Under the pieces are notes generated by a model that was not told the DNA's origin, ran no database searches, and worked only from the letters and a program-made list of their open reading frames with translations. This document shows positions 9,126-18,145 of a DNA stretch of 44,280 nt, piece by piece. A program made the position numbers and the translations under genes. Positions within the stretch are counted from its first letter, which is position 1, and each line of letters starts with the position of its first letter. This DNA is from Verrucomicrobiales bacterium (GTDB lineage Bacteria > Verrucomicrobiota > Verrucomicrobiia > Verrucomicrobiales > DEV007), in contig JAPYUT010000033.1 in the NCBI GenBank assembly GCA_029940475.1, positions 1-44,280 of the forward strand, written 5' to 3'.

Positions 9126-9143
9126 TGGTTGAAAAAAAATCAG

Positions 9144-9794
9144 CTATCGGCACTGGTCGGCCACTGCCCGTGCCGCCTTCGCCCGCGCAGTAATCTCCGT
9201 CCAGTTGCCGGCGGCAATGATCTCCCTTGAAGCCAGCCAGGAACCGCCAACAGCGGCAACCATGTCCCCCTCCAGGTAATCCGCCATGTTATCCACGCTG
9301 ACTCCGCCAAGTGGAATATACTCCAGCCCCAGGTGCGCGTAGGGGGCGGCAATGTTCTTCAGGTGCTTAAGCCCGCCGCTGCTGCCGGCGGGAAAAAACT
9401 TGAGGATCTCACAACCGAAAGGCAACGCCCGCTCAATATCCGAGGGCGTCATGACTCCGGGAGCAAAGGGTAAGCCCGCGGCACATGCCGCCTCGATAAC
9501 CTCGGGATTGGTCCCCGGCGCAACGCCGAATGCCGCCCCTGCATCAAGCACCTGGCTCACCTGGCCCGGGTTGATAATGGTTCCAATTCCGACCAGCATT
9601 TCCGGAACAGCTACCGAGATTGCCGCCAACGAAGGCAGTGCCGCTTCAGTACGCAGGGTCAACTCCATGGCATCCACCCCGCCGGCCAGCAGGGCTTCGG
9701 CCACCGGCACGGCATCCTCCACCCGATCAATCATCAGGACGGCAAGCACCCCTGCCGCTGACAGTCTCATGGGAATGGGGTCATCAGTTTTCAT
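9144..9794 (-). CDS. KDPG/KHG-type aldolase
   Basis: 216 residues from the ATG at 9794; an in-frame start at 9842 adds only an unlikely Cys-rich tail. The family cleaves 2-keto-3-deoxy-6-phosphogluconate or related keto-acids to pyruvate and an aldehyde through a Schiff base. Active-site residues are readable and almost at the positions of the E. coli enzyme: MELTLRTE (E44, R48), VGIGTI (68-73), and the Schiff-base lysine in LKFFPAG (K132). GGV (163-165) is the phosphate-binding loop. No kdgK, edd or uronate gene is nearby, so the physiological substrate (KDPG, KDPGal or another) is open. It is likely co-transcribed with the downstream GNAT genes. Confidence 0.88.
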   Translation of the reverse strand: MKTDDPIPMRLSAAGVLAVLMIDRVEDAVPVAEALLAGGVDAMELTLRTEAALPSLAAISVAVPEMLVGIGTIINPGQVSQVLDAGAAFGVAPGTNPEVIEAACAAGLPFAPGVMTPSDIERALPFGCEILKFFPAGSSGGLKHLKNIAAPYAHLGLEYIPLGGVSVDNMADYLEGDMVAAVGGSWLASREIIAAGNWTEITARAKAARAVADQCR

Positions 9795-9901
9795 CAAGCA
9801 ACCGTGTGCACAAAGCGCCATTGAGCAAGGCGAAAAATCCATGCGCCCAATTCGCGCTCTGCCTCGCTGCCCGGGCCGGCATCATTAGATGCTTTTTATC
9901 C

Positions 9902-11131
9902 CTAGCTCCCCTGATCCCGCGGAGCAAGCCGGCGCATCGTGTCCTCCTTCATCTTGGCATCCGTGATCCTCTCCGCCCAGGCAAGGGCCGCTTCGCGGTC
10001 ATCACGTGCAGCGGACACGGCATATTCCTTGATCGCCTTGTCATAGGAAGGTCCAAGCGGCCGGGAAGCCAGCCACTGCCCTGCAGCGACAAAGTCCTCG
10101 CGGATATAGTCCTCAAATCGCTCCCCGATGGCACGCTTCTTCCCAGAAAGTTCAGCCGGCAATTGCGTCAACCAGTCCAGCTCCTCATTGATGGGGCCCG
10201 CTGCCCTGCGTGCCGCGCGCTCCAGACCATGCGAGGTAATAAAGGGCTGCGCGACATTATCGGTGATAAACTGAAGCGCCGCCTCGGGGTCAGCACCCGC
10301 CATCCGGTCAAGGACAACCCCTGCCGCATAACCCTTGTAGGAAAGCATGTCCTCACTGGCATGGTCAATGCCGTTAATCCATTCCGTCATCCCGCTTAAA
10401 CCACGCTCCTCAAAGATAACCGATGCCAACTGGTCGGTCTGTAATCCGCGTGCGCGCCCACTCTTGTTCTTCTCTGAGTAGGTAATCGCACCATCAAGGT
10501 CACTTTGCAGCATCTCACGCATCACGGAAAAATGCATCCACTCCCGTGCTCCCTCATCCTCGACACCGGCAACATATTCCCTTGCCCCCTCAGGGTCCCT
10601 GTTGGCCCATCCGGAAATGGCCGATGTCCCGGCCCGCGAATCCCGGCGGGATGACTCGGAGTCAAACGCATAGGCAATTGCCTCCTCACCGGCAAGCCTG
10701 CCCCATGCATACATGAAATCGCGAAAGTGCCTGTTTGTCTCATCGTTCCTCGGACCGTTTTCAAAGGCGGCAAGCACCTCCGCCACATTACCGGCATCGA
10801 GGTTGATCAGAAGCTCGGCAATTCGCGCATTGCGCCGCAGGGGATCAGGATCCGATAGCGCTGATGCCATGCGGCGACCGACTGTCCCGGGACCGGCATC
10901 CTGGATGCCGGCGAAATTACCACCTGCAATTCCACCCTTCCGGTTGCCGGAAGAATTCCCCAGGGCTGTTACGCCGTTCTCTGACTGGCCGGCGCCGGGT
11001 TTTCCACCGGTTATTGCATTGGTGCCCGGAACACCCGGATCCCCTCCCTGCCCGCCAAGGAGGAATGCAGCCACGACGGTACTCACCCAGGCAAGGTTCA
11101 ATATGACAAGTTTGCCTTTCCTGATCTCCAT
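9902..11131 (-). CDS. membrane-anchored helical protein, downstream paralogue of a tandem pair
   Basis: 409 residues from the ATG at 11131. An upstream extension to 11212 is open, but the neighbouring paralogue has a stop in the matching leader, so the shorter form is preferred. One membrane helix near the N-terminus (residues 5-25) is followed by a low-complexity Gly/Asn-rich linker (about 25-80), then helical repeats rich in Ala, Glu and Trp-Ala motifs (AISGWANRDPEGAREY, ALAWAERITDAKMKED). The fold resembles an alpha-solenoid. I know no named domain; similar proteins of unknown role occur in Verrucomicrobia. It aligns end to end with the upstream gene and has the same length. Confidence 0.75.
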   Translation of the reverse strand: MEIRKGKLVILNLAWVSTVVAAFLLGGQGGDPGVPGTNAITGGKPGAGQSENGVTALGNSSGNRKGGIAGGNFAGIQDAGPGTVGRRMASALSDPDPLRRNARIAELLINLDAGNVAEVLAAFENGPRNDETNRHFRDFMYAWGRLAGEEAIAYAFDSESSRRDSRAGTSAISGWANRDPEGAREYVAGVEDEGAREWMHFSVMREMLQSDLDGAITYSEKNKSGRARGLQTDQLASVIFEERGLSGMTEWINGIDHASEDMLSYKGYAAGVVLDRMAGADPEAALQFITDNVAQPFITSHGLERAARRAAGPINEELDWLTQLPAELSGKKRAIGERFEDYIREDFVAAGQWLASRPLGPSYDKAIKEYAVSAARDDREAALAWAERITDAKMKEDTMRRLAPRDQGS

Positions 11132-11212
11132 AACATGGACATTTTCATTCCCGGCATAGAAAAAATCAAGCCGCAATCCCATGACTATTGACAAACCGCC
11201 AGGGTGTTGCAC

Positions 11213-12442
11213 TCATCCCCTGTCATCCGCGTCCCTAGGCACCAGGCGGCGCATGGTATCCTCCTTCATCTTGGCATCCGTAATTCTTTCCGCCCAGGCA
11301 ATTGCAGCCCCGCGATTATCGCGCGCTGCAGAAAATGCGTAATCCTGGATTGCTTCATCATAAGCCGGGCCAAGATCCCGGGAAGCCAGCCACTGGCCGG
11401 CTGCGGCAAAGTCCTCGCGAATATAATCCTCAAAACGCTCCCCGATTGCATGCCTCTGCCCGGAGACCTCAGCCGGTAATTGCGTCAACCACTCCAGTTC
11501 CTCGTTGATAGGGCCCGCCGCCCTGCGTGCCGCGCGCTCCAGCCCGTCCGAGGTAATAAACGGCTGGTCCGCATTATCCATGATGAACTGAATCGCAGCA
11601 TCAGGATCATCACCGGCAAGACGATCAAGGGCAAGCCCGGCGGCATAGCTCTTGTAGGAAAGCATGTCGTTTTCCTTCTTGGTATGGTCAATGCTGTTAA
11701 CCCAGTCTGTAATCCCGTTTATCCCGCGCTCCTCAAAAAGTGCCGATGCAAGTTGATCCAGTTGGCTGCCGCGGGCACGGCTCTTCTCATTCTGCTCTGA
11801 ATAGAGGATTGCGCCATCAAGATCACGGTGCAGCATTTCCCCCATCACGGTGAGATGCATCCACTGCCGTGTACCGGAATCCTTGACTCCTGCGACATAC
11901 TCTTTTGCCCCTTCCGGGTCACGGGTCGCCCAGCCTTTGATTGCGGATGTGATTTTGCCTTCCAGTCGCGGCGACTTGGAATCCATCGCGTAGGCAACGG
12001 CATCCTCCCCTGCAAGCAGACCCCAGGCATACAGGAATTCCCTGAAATGCCGGTTGCTCTCCTCGTTTCTTGGCCCGTTTTCAAAGGTGGCAAGCACCTC
12101 GTCAATGTCCGCAGTGGTAAGGTTGCTCAGCAACTCGGCAACTTGTAAATTGCGCCGGAGCGGATCGGGATCAGCAAGTGCCGATGCCATGCGCCGGCCG
12201 GCCGTGGAACCCGTGGAGCCGGCCAATGACTGGCGACTACCTCCTGCCGGATTGCCCGCAGGGGCATCACCCAAGGCTGAAATGGCGCCATGAGTCGACC
12301 TGTCCGAGATATTGCCCTGAACTTTACCGAAGGAGGGCGAGGCATCAGGATCGCCCCCTTTTCCACCAAGGATAAATGCCACCACAACAGTGGTTGCCCA
12401 GACCAGGTTCAACAAGACAAGCTTCTCTTTCTTCATCTCCAT
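11213..12442 (-). CDS. membrane-anchored helical protein, upstream paralogue of a tandem pair
   Basis: 409 residues from the ATG at 12442 (MEMKKEKL, with other ATGs close by). The architecture matches its neighbour: a membrane helix (about 7-25), a variable linker, and a helical-repeat body with near-identical segments such as RRMASALADPDPLRRN and AWAERITDAKMKEDTM. The two coding regions are separated by 81 bases. The conserved body and divergent linker suggest an extracytoplasmic scaffold or binding function, but no catalytic motif is visible. The function is unknown. Confidence 0.75.
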   Translation of the reverse strand: MEMKKEKLVLLNLVWATTVVVAFILGGKGGDPDASPSFGKVQGNISDRSTHGAISALGDAPAGNPAGGSRQSLAGSTGSTAGRRMASALADPDPLRRNLQVAELLSNLTTADIDEVLATFENGPRNEESNRHFREFLYAWGLLAGEDAVAYAMDSKSPRLEGKITSAIKGWATRDPEGAKEYVAGVKDSGTRQWMHLTVMGEMLHRDLDGAILYSEQNEKSRARGSQLDQLASALFEERGINGITDWVNSIDHTKKENDMLSYKSYAAGLALDRLAGDDPDAAIQFIMDNADQPFITSDGLERAARRAAGPINEELEWLTQLPAEVSGQRHAIGERFEDYIREDFAAAGQWLASRDLGPAYDEAIQDYAFSAARDNRGAAIAWAERITDAKMKEDTMRRLVPRDADDRG

Positions 12443-12532
12443 AGCATTTACATTTTCATCCGCAGAAAAGAAAAAGCAATCCGCAATCGGTCACAGTTGA
12501 CAAACCACGGTCACTCCCGCGACAAGTGGGTA

Positions 12533-13516
12533 ATGCCGGCAGCCATTGAATCCCCTTGCGTATGGCACGGTGAAGAACTCTTCAGCCGCGCTGACTGGTT
12601 GCACCAGATGAATGCGACGCATCTGGAGCAGATAGAATGCCTGATGGAGAGCAATGGCAAACCAATACCCGAACTTGCCAAGTTGTTCTCGAATATCCGC
12701 CACTCACTCGAGAACCATTCAGGGGCAACACTTATTCGCGGCCTGCCGGTGGAAACACTTGATGAGGACTGCGCGAAGGCACTCTTCCTGAAGCTTGCAT
12801 CACAGATTGGTCATCCTGTTTCACAAAGCGCTGATGGCGAGCTTGTATTCAGTGTGCGTGATGCAGGATATAAAGAGAGCGATCCCCGCTCACGCGGCCC
12901 GAATACCCGCAAGAAGCTGACATTCCACTCGGACCGTTGCGATGTCATCGGCTTCCTGTGCCTCAGGCAGGCCAAATCCGGCGGCGGAAATGACCTGGTC
13001 AGTTCCGCTGCAATCCATAACCGTTTGTTGCAGACCCGTCCTGAACTCCTGGAAGAGCTCTACCGTCCCTTCTATTACAAGCGTCACAATGTCGATGCCG
13101 GCAACCGGCTTCCCTACTGTCGCCAACCGGTATTTTCATTCACCCAAGGCAAATTTTCCTGCAACCTGCTGCGCGTACTCATCGACCGTGCCTACGCCTT
13201 GCCGGAATTACCCGACATGACCGACACCCAGCGTGAGGCACTGGATGCCATTGAGTCACTCGCTACCCAGCCCGGGATGCATGCCGGAATCCGGCAGCAA
13301 CCCGGTGACATCCTGCTCATGAACAACTGGGTTACCCTGCACCGCAGGTCTGAATTCGAGGATTATTGCGAACCTGAGCGTAAGCGACACATCCTGCGCG
13401 TCTGGATTTCCCCTCCAAACAACCGGTCTATTGATCCACTCTTCATGGACAATTACGGGGCAGTGGATGCCGGGAGCATACGCGGGGGAATGACCGAGGC
13501 AATGAACCGGGACTAG
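12533..13516 (+). CDS. TauD/TfdA-family Fe(II)/2-oxoglutarate dioxygenase
   Basis: 327 residues from the ATG at 12533. The frame is open upstream to 12290, but that part overlaps the divergent gene and has non-protein-like composition. The family hydroxylates small molecules using 2-oxoglutarate and oxygen. The iron triad is clear: FHSD (H132, D134) and H270 in NNWVTLH. R286 and R289 in KRHILRVW are candidates for binding 2-oxoglutarate. GDILLMNN before the distal His is typical of the family. The substrate (sulfonate, gamma-butyrobetaine-like or other) cannot be read. The gene is divergent from the paralogue pair and convergent with the SLC13 transporter; a dioxygenase and importer working together is possible but unproven. 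Confidence 0.85.
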   Translation: MPAAIESPCVWHGEELFSRADWLHQMNATHLEQIECLMESNGKPIPELAKLFSNIRHSLENHSGATLIRGLPVETLDEDCAKALFLKLASQIGHPVSQSADGELVFSVRDAGYKESDPRSRGPNTRKKLTFHSDRCDVIGFLCLRQAKSGGGNDLVSSAAIHNRLLQTRPELLEELYRPFYYKRHNVDAGNRLPYCRQPVFSFTQGKFSCNLLRVLIDRAYALPELPDMTDTQREALDAIESLATQPGMHAGIRQQPGDILLMNNWVTLHRRSEFEDYCEPERKRHILRVWISPPNNRSIDPLFMDNYGAVDAGSIRGGMTEAMNRD

Positions 13517-15381
13517 AACGGCCAGAATTGTGGGATGAGCCAGGTGGCCACCAGCCAGAGGATAAGGTTAAGGGGCACCCCGACTTTAAGGAAATCCGAA
13601 AACCGGTAGCCGCCGGCACCGTAAACGTAGGTGTTCGTCTGGTAACCGATCGGGGTCGCAAAACTGGCACTGCAGCCAAACATCATGGCCACGATAAAGG
13701 GTCGTGCATCCACCCCGAGCGCTATGGCGATACTGATGACAATTGGAGTCAACAATACAGCAACGGCATTATTGCTGATTAACTCGGTAAGGATGGAGCT
13801 GAGAAGATAAATAGCCGCCAATACAACCACCGGTGAGGAATCCCCGAAAACCGCCATCACCCCGTCGGCCAGCAACTGGGCACCGCCGGTAACCTCCATC
13901 GCCTTGCCGACGCCGAGCATTCCAATGATTAGGAAAATGATGTTCCAGCTCACTGAATTGTAGGCATCACCCGGATCCAGGCAGCGTGTAGCGAGCATCG
14001 CAAGGGCTGCCAGCAGGGCAAGTACCACGATAGGCTGGGAGCTGATTGTTGCCGCAATGACAAATCCAAAAGTGATCCCGGAGGCCAGTAGTATCTTTCC
14101 TTTTCGGATGGGTTTCTCCGGCGGTTCCGAGAGGCTCACGAAATCCTTCTCCCCCTGCACCCGCGCAATCGCCTGCCGCGGACCTTCAATGAGCAGGCTG
14201 TCACCGGCATGGATCCGTACATCCTCGAAATTCTTCCTGAACTCGCCGCTCTGGCGATGCACGCCAAGGATAAGTACCCCGAAGCGCTGTCGAAACTTCA
14301 GCTCCTTGAGAGACTTGCCGATCATTCGGCTCTGCGGTCCAATAATCCCCTCCATCAGCAGTGCCGGCCGCTTCTCAAGGGTTTCCAGCTTCAGGTTTTG
14401 ATAGGAAGTTAAAAGTAGACCATCGGCATCCTTGAGCTCCTGAAACCCCTCACCATGAACCGAGATCAGGATGCGGTCGCGTTCCTCGATCAAAAGCTGA
14501 TCAAGCGGTGTGTCCAGCGGAGTGCCGCGTCGGCGCACCTCCACGACACGTGCCTCCTTTATTTCCCTGAACAGGGTTTCAGGCAAGGTCCTGCCGATAA
14601 TCGGTGAATCGGGCTGAACAATCACCTGGGTCAAAAACTCGCGCTCCTCAAGCTGTGTCAGGTCAATTACCTGGGAATCGCGCGCGGGGAGAAGTTTCCT
14701 CCCGAAAGTCAGCATATAGACAAAGCCGATAGCGGCATAGATAACGCCCAGCTTGGTCAGCTCAAACATTGAAAAAGGCTCCAGCCCGAGTTCCTGAGCC
14801 TTGCCGTCAATAATCAGGTTGGTCGAAGTCCCGGTAAGCGTGCACGTGCCGCCAAGGATACAGGCAAACGAAAGTGGAATAAGCAGTCGCGATGCCTTCA
14901 GTTCCGACGACCTTGCCAGCGAAAGCACAATGGGCATGAAAACCACCACCACGGGCGTGTTGTTGACAAAGGCCGAGAGCACGGCACCGGTCACCATCAT
15001 GATCACCAGAACCCTGAGTTCCTTGACCCCGGCGACCCTGCGAAAGCCCGCTCCGAGGGCACGGATACAGCCGCTCTTCTCGAGCCCCGCACTCAGTACA
15101 AACATGCAGGCAATTGTCAGCGGAGCCGAATTGCTGAACGCGCCAAGTAAATGTTCTTTATTAAGTATTGCCGCATCAGCTCCAAGGATTCCCGGTAAAA
15201 GGATTAACCCGAGGGAAAACATGGCTACCATATCCGGCGGCAGCCACTCCCGGAAGAATGCCAGCACCGCAAAGACAAGCACCCCGAAGACGAGGAACAT
15301 CTGCCAATGCCCGGTAAAATATTGAATCAACTCACCCACAAGCCAACCTTTAAGGGAAAAATTGGCATTTGGCGACCTCAT
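13513..15381 (-). CDS. SLC13/DASS-type transporter with two TrkA-C (RCK-C) domains
   Basis: About 622 residues from the ATG at 15381; a GTG at 15414 and a GTG at 15339 (with AAAGG seven bases ahead) are alternatives. Membrane helices surround two cytoplasmic RCK-C domains in the middle (about residues 205-385), each with the family's recurring pattern (PIIGRTLPE and RMIGKSLKELKFR). The two SLC13 re-entrant hairpin motifs are present: NNTPVVVVFMP and NNAVAVLLTP. This layout is that of bacterial sodium- or proton-coupled anion importers, for sulfate or dicarboxylates. Its stop and that of the convergent dioxygenase gene share the four bases CTAG. The 5' end overlaps the 5' end of the divergent ABC gene if both early starts are used. 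Confidence 0.85.
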   Translation of the reverse strand: MRSPNANFSLKGWLVGELIQYFTGHWQMFLVFGVLVFAVLAFFREWLPPDMVAMFSLGLILLPGILGADAAILNKEHLLGAFSNSAPLTIACMFVLSAGLEKSGCIRALGAGFRRVAGVKELRVLVIMMVTGAVLSAFVNNTPVVVVFMPIVLSLARSSELKASRLLIPLSFACILGGTCTLTGTSTNLIIDGKAQELGLEPFSMFELTKLGVIYAAIGFVYMLTFGRKLLPARDSQVIDLTQLEEREFLTQVIVQPDSPIIGRTLPETLFREIKEARVVEVRRRGTPLDTPLDQLLIEERDRILISVHGEGFQELKDADGLLLTSYQNLKLETLEKRPALLMEGIIGPQSRMIGKSLKELKFRQRFGVLILGVHRQSGEFRKNFEDVRIHAGDSLLIEGPRQAIARVQGEKDFVSLSEPPEKPIRKGKILLASGITFGFVIAATISSQPIVVLALLAALAMLATRCLDPGDAYNSVSWNIIFLIIGMLGVGKAMEVTGGAQLLADGVMAVFGDSSPVVVLAAIYLLSSILTELISNNAVAVLLTPIVISIAIALGVDARPFIVAMMFGCSASFATPIGYQTNTYVYGAGGYRFSDFLKVGVPLNLILWLVATWLIPQFWPF

Positions 15382-17692
15382 CAATCTCGATAGGATCACC
15401 TTAACCAGCTGCACCGTGCCCGATAATCCCTCATCACGCGACCGAGAACTCGCTGAGCGATACCTTGATCAACCCGCGATCATGCCCGAAGAGGTGCGTC
15501 AACGCATCAGGGAAAGCGCCAACAACGAGCCTATACAGCTTTACGCGCTCGCCGACCTCAACCCTGCACGTGAACTCACTGAGGAATGGATTGCCCTTAC
15601 CGAGAGCAAGGTTATCACCGTGCGCGCAGGCAATGTATCGCTGATTGAACGCCAGCAAATCGGGGAAGTGCGCGAACAACCCGCCTTAAGCGGCAGTGTC
15701 CTGAGCCTGGTCAGTAAAAATGACCGGGACACACTCGCCGTATTACGCTACACCCACCGCCAGAAAGATGCAGTTGGAAACATCGCCTTCATTCTCAAGC
15801 AGGATCTGCTGGGACGCCAGGTTCCCATTGATGATGATGCAGACACTTCCTACCTCACCAGCCTCACCACTCCAATAAAGAAAGCACAGGCCACCGTTTC
15901 GCAAAACAAGCTGACCGTTGTCTGGCGACTTCTGGCCTACCTGAGGCCGTATCGCAAACAGGTCATTATCGGCATGATCGCGGGTGCCCTGCTGGCTATC
16001 GCCTCGATCGTTCCCCCCTGGCTGGCACGCTACATCATTGACGATGTGGTCAACCAGGCATCCCCGGTAGACGAACGCACATGGCAAATTGCCTGGATCC
16101 TGGTAGCGGCTATCACCGCCGCTTACCTGCTGCGATTGCTCTTCCTGTGGATCCGCCTCCACGTCATGTCAATCATGGGCGAATATGTCGCCCATGACCT
16201 GCGCAACGATGTCTATGCCCACGTCCACAGGCTCAGTGTCTCCTACTTCTCAAAGACGCAAACCGGTTCGGTAATCAGCCGGGTGGGAGCAGACACCGAT
16301 CGTATCTGGGAATTCATCGCATTCGGCGTTGTCGAGGTTTCTCTCTCGGCAATCACCCTGGGTGTCCTCTCAATAGGACTGTTGATGATGGACCTGCAAC
16401 TCGGGCTGGTAATGGTTCTTCCCGTGCCGTTCATGGTCTGGGCGATCATAAAGAACGGCCAAAGCATGCAGCGACTTTTCACCCGCGCATGGCGCAAATG
16501 GTCAAGCCTCAATGATGTCATCGCCGACACCATCCCCGGCATCCGGGTGGTGAAATCATTCAACCAGGAAAATTACGAGCAGGAGCGCTTCGGCAAACGC
16601 AACGCCGATACCATGGAAACCTTTAATTTTGTGCACCGGAACTGGACAAAATTCTGGCCGCTGCTGATGCTGATGATCCACTTGATCAGTATCGCCGTAT
16701 GGTGGTTCGCCCTGCCGCGACTGATGCCCGGGGCTGACGGCTCTGCTCCTGAGCTCTCCCTCGGGAAATTCGTCGCCTTCCTGCTCTTCGCCGGGATGTT
16801 CTTCCAGCCAATTGAGGTCTTCGGCCAGATGGCGCGCATGGTAAACCGCTCACTGAGTTCTGCGCGCCGGGTGTTTGACCTGATGGATACCGGGTCCGAG
16901 CTCCAGCTCCCGGCGCAGGCCGTGACCATCAACCCGCTGCTCGGCGAAGTGGAGTTCGACCGGGTCTATTTCGGTTATGATTCAGTGCGGCCTGTATTAC
17001 AGGACATTTCATTCAAGGCCCTCCCCGGTGAGATGATCGGGCTGGTAGGCCATTCCGGTGCCGGCAAGACCACCCTGAGCAATCTCATCGTCCGTTTCTA
17101 TGATGTCACCAGCGGCGTCATCCGCATTGACGGACACGACTTGAACTCCATTGACCTCGGCAGTTTCCGGCGACAAGTCGGCATGGTACAGCAGGATCCT
17201 TTCCTTTTCCACGGGACGATCCTTGAGAATATCCGCTACGGCATGCTCGATGCGCCGCAAGGCAGGATCATTGAGGCCGCCCGTGCGGCAAATGCCCACG
17301 AGTTCATCTGCGGGCTGCCCCAGGGATACGACACCATGGTGGGCGAACGCGGGCACACCCTGTCAGGCGGGGAACGCCAGCGAATCTCAATCGCGCGCGC
17401 CGTGTTGAACGACCCCAGGATACTGATCCTTGATGAAGCCACCAGCAGCGTGGACTCGGAAACAGAATCCAGGATCCAGGATGCCCTTGATCGCCTGACC
17501 AAGGGACGTACCACTTTCGCAATCGCCCACCGGCTCTCGACATTGCGCCGGGCTGACCGGATACTGGTCTTCAAGGACGGGCGGATTACCGAGCAGGGCA
17601 CCCACTCCGAGCTAATGACGATTGAAAACGGCGTGTTTCGTAAACTCAGTGACATGCAGAAGATCAACTCCCCACAAAATGTCTCTTCCTGA
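15362..17692 (+). CDS. ABC exporter (TMD-NBD) with extra N-terminal domain
   Basis: 776 residues if translation starts at the TTG at 15362, which has AAGGGA five bases ahead; a GTG at 15416 and an ATG at 15482 are alternatives. Residues about 40-185 form a soluble domain not found in ordinary exporters, with a variable linker before the membrane domain (about 190-480, starting LLAYLRPYRKQV). The NBD has Walker A GHSGAGKTT (563-571), signature LSGGERQR (from 667), Walker B ILILDEATSSVD and the H-loop AHRLST. A 14-base overlap joins it to a DUF1854 gene. ABC and DUF1854 genes occur together as the so-called cyanophycin-metabolism-associated pair in other bacteria. The transported substrate is unknown. 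Confidence 0.88.
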   Translation: MAFGDLINLDRITLTSCTVPDNPSSRDRELAERYLDQPAIMPEEVRQRIRESANNEPIQLYALADLNPARELTEEWIALTESKVITVRAGNVSLIERQQIGEVREQPALSGSVLSLVSKNDRDTLAVLRYTHRQKDAVGNIAFILKQDLLGRQVPIDDDADTSYLTSLTTPIKKAQATVSQNKLTVVWRLLAYLRPYRKQVIIGMIAGALLAIASIVPPWLARYIIDDVVNQASPVDERTWQIAWILVAAITAAYLLRLLFLWIRLHVMSIMGEYVAHDLRNDVYAHVHRLSVSYFSKTQTGSVISRVGADTDRIWEFIAFGVVEVSLSAITLGVLSIGLLMMDLQLGLVMVLPVPFMVWAIIKNGQSMQRLFTRAWRKWSSLNDVIADTIPGIRVVKSFNQENYEQERFGKRNADTMETFNFVHRNWTKFWPLLMLMIHLISIAVWWFALPRLMPGADGSAPELSLGKFVAFLLFAGMFFQPIEVFGQMARMVNRSLSSARRVFDLMDTGSELQLPAQAVTINPLLGEVEFDRVYFGYDSVRPVLQDISFKALPGEMIGLVGHSGAGKTTLSNLIVRFYDVTSGVIRIDGHDLNSIDLGSFRRQVGMVQQDPFLFHGTILENIRYGMLDAPQGRIIEAARAANAHEFICGLPQGYDTMVGERGHTLSGGERQRISIARAVLNDPRILILDEATSSVDSETESRIQDALDRLTKGRTTFAIAHRLSTLRRADRILVFKDGRITEQGTHSELMTIENGVFRKLSDMQKINSPQNVSS

Positions 17693-18140
17693 TATTAATC
17701 TCAGTCGCAGTGGCCAATTACAGGTGATTAGCGGCGGCAAGACGACGGCAGTTCGCGTGCAGCCCTGTTTCCCACTTTCTCAACCCGGTCGCTTTTTCTC
17801 TCTGCTTGATTGCGAAGGCAATGAAGTCGGCATGGTTGAAAATCCCGCTGATCTCGATGCCGCCGCGCGCGCGGCACTCGAAACAGCACTCGCTGACGCG
17901 GCATTCACCATTAAAGTGACCGCCATTGAATCCATTGAAAACGATATTGACCTGCGCATCTGGAAGGTAGTGACCGCAGCGGGATCCCGGACCTTTGAAA
18001 CCCGGCTTGGTTCCTGGCCGCGCAAACTTGAGGACGGCGGTGTCCTGATCCAGGATGTCGCCGAGGATCTCTATCACATTGAAGATATCAATGCCCTCGA
18101 TGCCAAGTCCAGGCAACTGCTGTGGGCATTCTCCGATTAA
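17679..18140 (+). CDS. DUF1854 family protein
   Basis: 153 residues from the ATG at 17679, inside the end of the ABC gene, so translation is probably coupled. The DUF1854 hallmarks are in order: FFSLLDCEGNEVGMVENPADLD (about 41-62), the central strand pair ending TRTFE-like SRTFETR, and the C-terminal ALDAKSRQLLW. It has no signal peptide or membrane helix and is presumably cytosolic, close to the exporter. Its molecular function is unknown. In other genomes this family accompanies cyanophycin genes, but none is within this window. Confidence 0.85.
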   Translation: MSLPDINLSRSGQLQVISGGKTTAVRVQPCFPLSQPGRFFSLLDCEGNEVGMVENPADLDAAARAALETALADAAFTIKVTAIESIENDIDLRIWKVVTAAGSRTFETRLGSWPRKLEDGGVLIQDVAEDLYHIEDINALDAKSRQLLWAFSD

Positions 18141-18145
18141 AGCCG

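Larger units (their letters stand above)
9902..12510 (-). repeat. tandem gene duplication including the 5' leader
   Basis: Two copies of a unit of about 1.3 kb lie head to tail: leader 12510-12443 plus gene 12442-11213, and leader about 11200-11132 plus gene 11131-9902. The leaders match over about 70 bases, sharing GGTTTGTCAA, GATTGCGG, a T-rich run and GAAAATGT immediately before the start codons. Confidence 0.75.

Noticed and set aside
12497..12525. TTGACA at 12497-12502 as a -35 for the dioxygenase gene
   Set aside because: No -10 at proper spacing, and the element is part of the duplicated leader of the opposite genes, so it is probably not a promoter for this gene.
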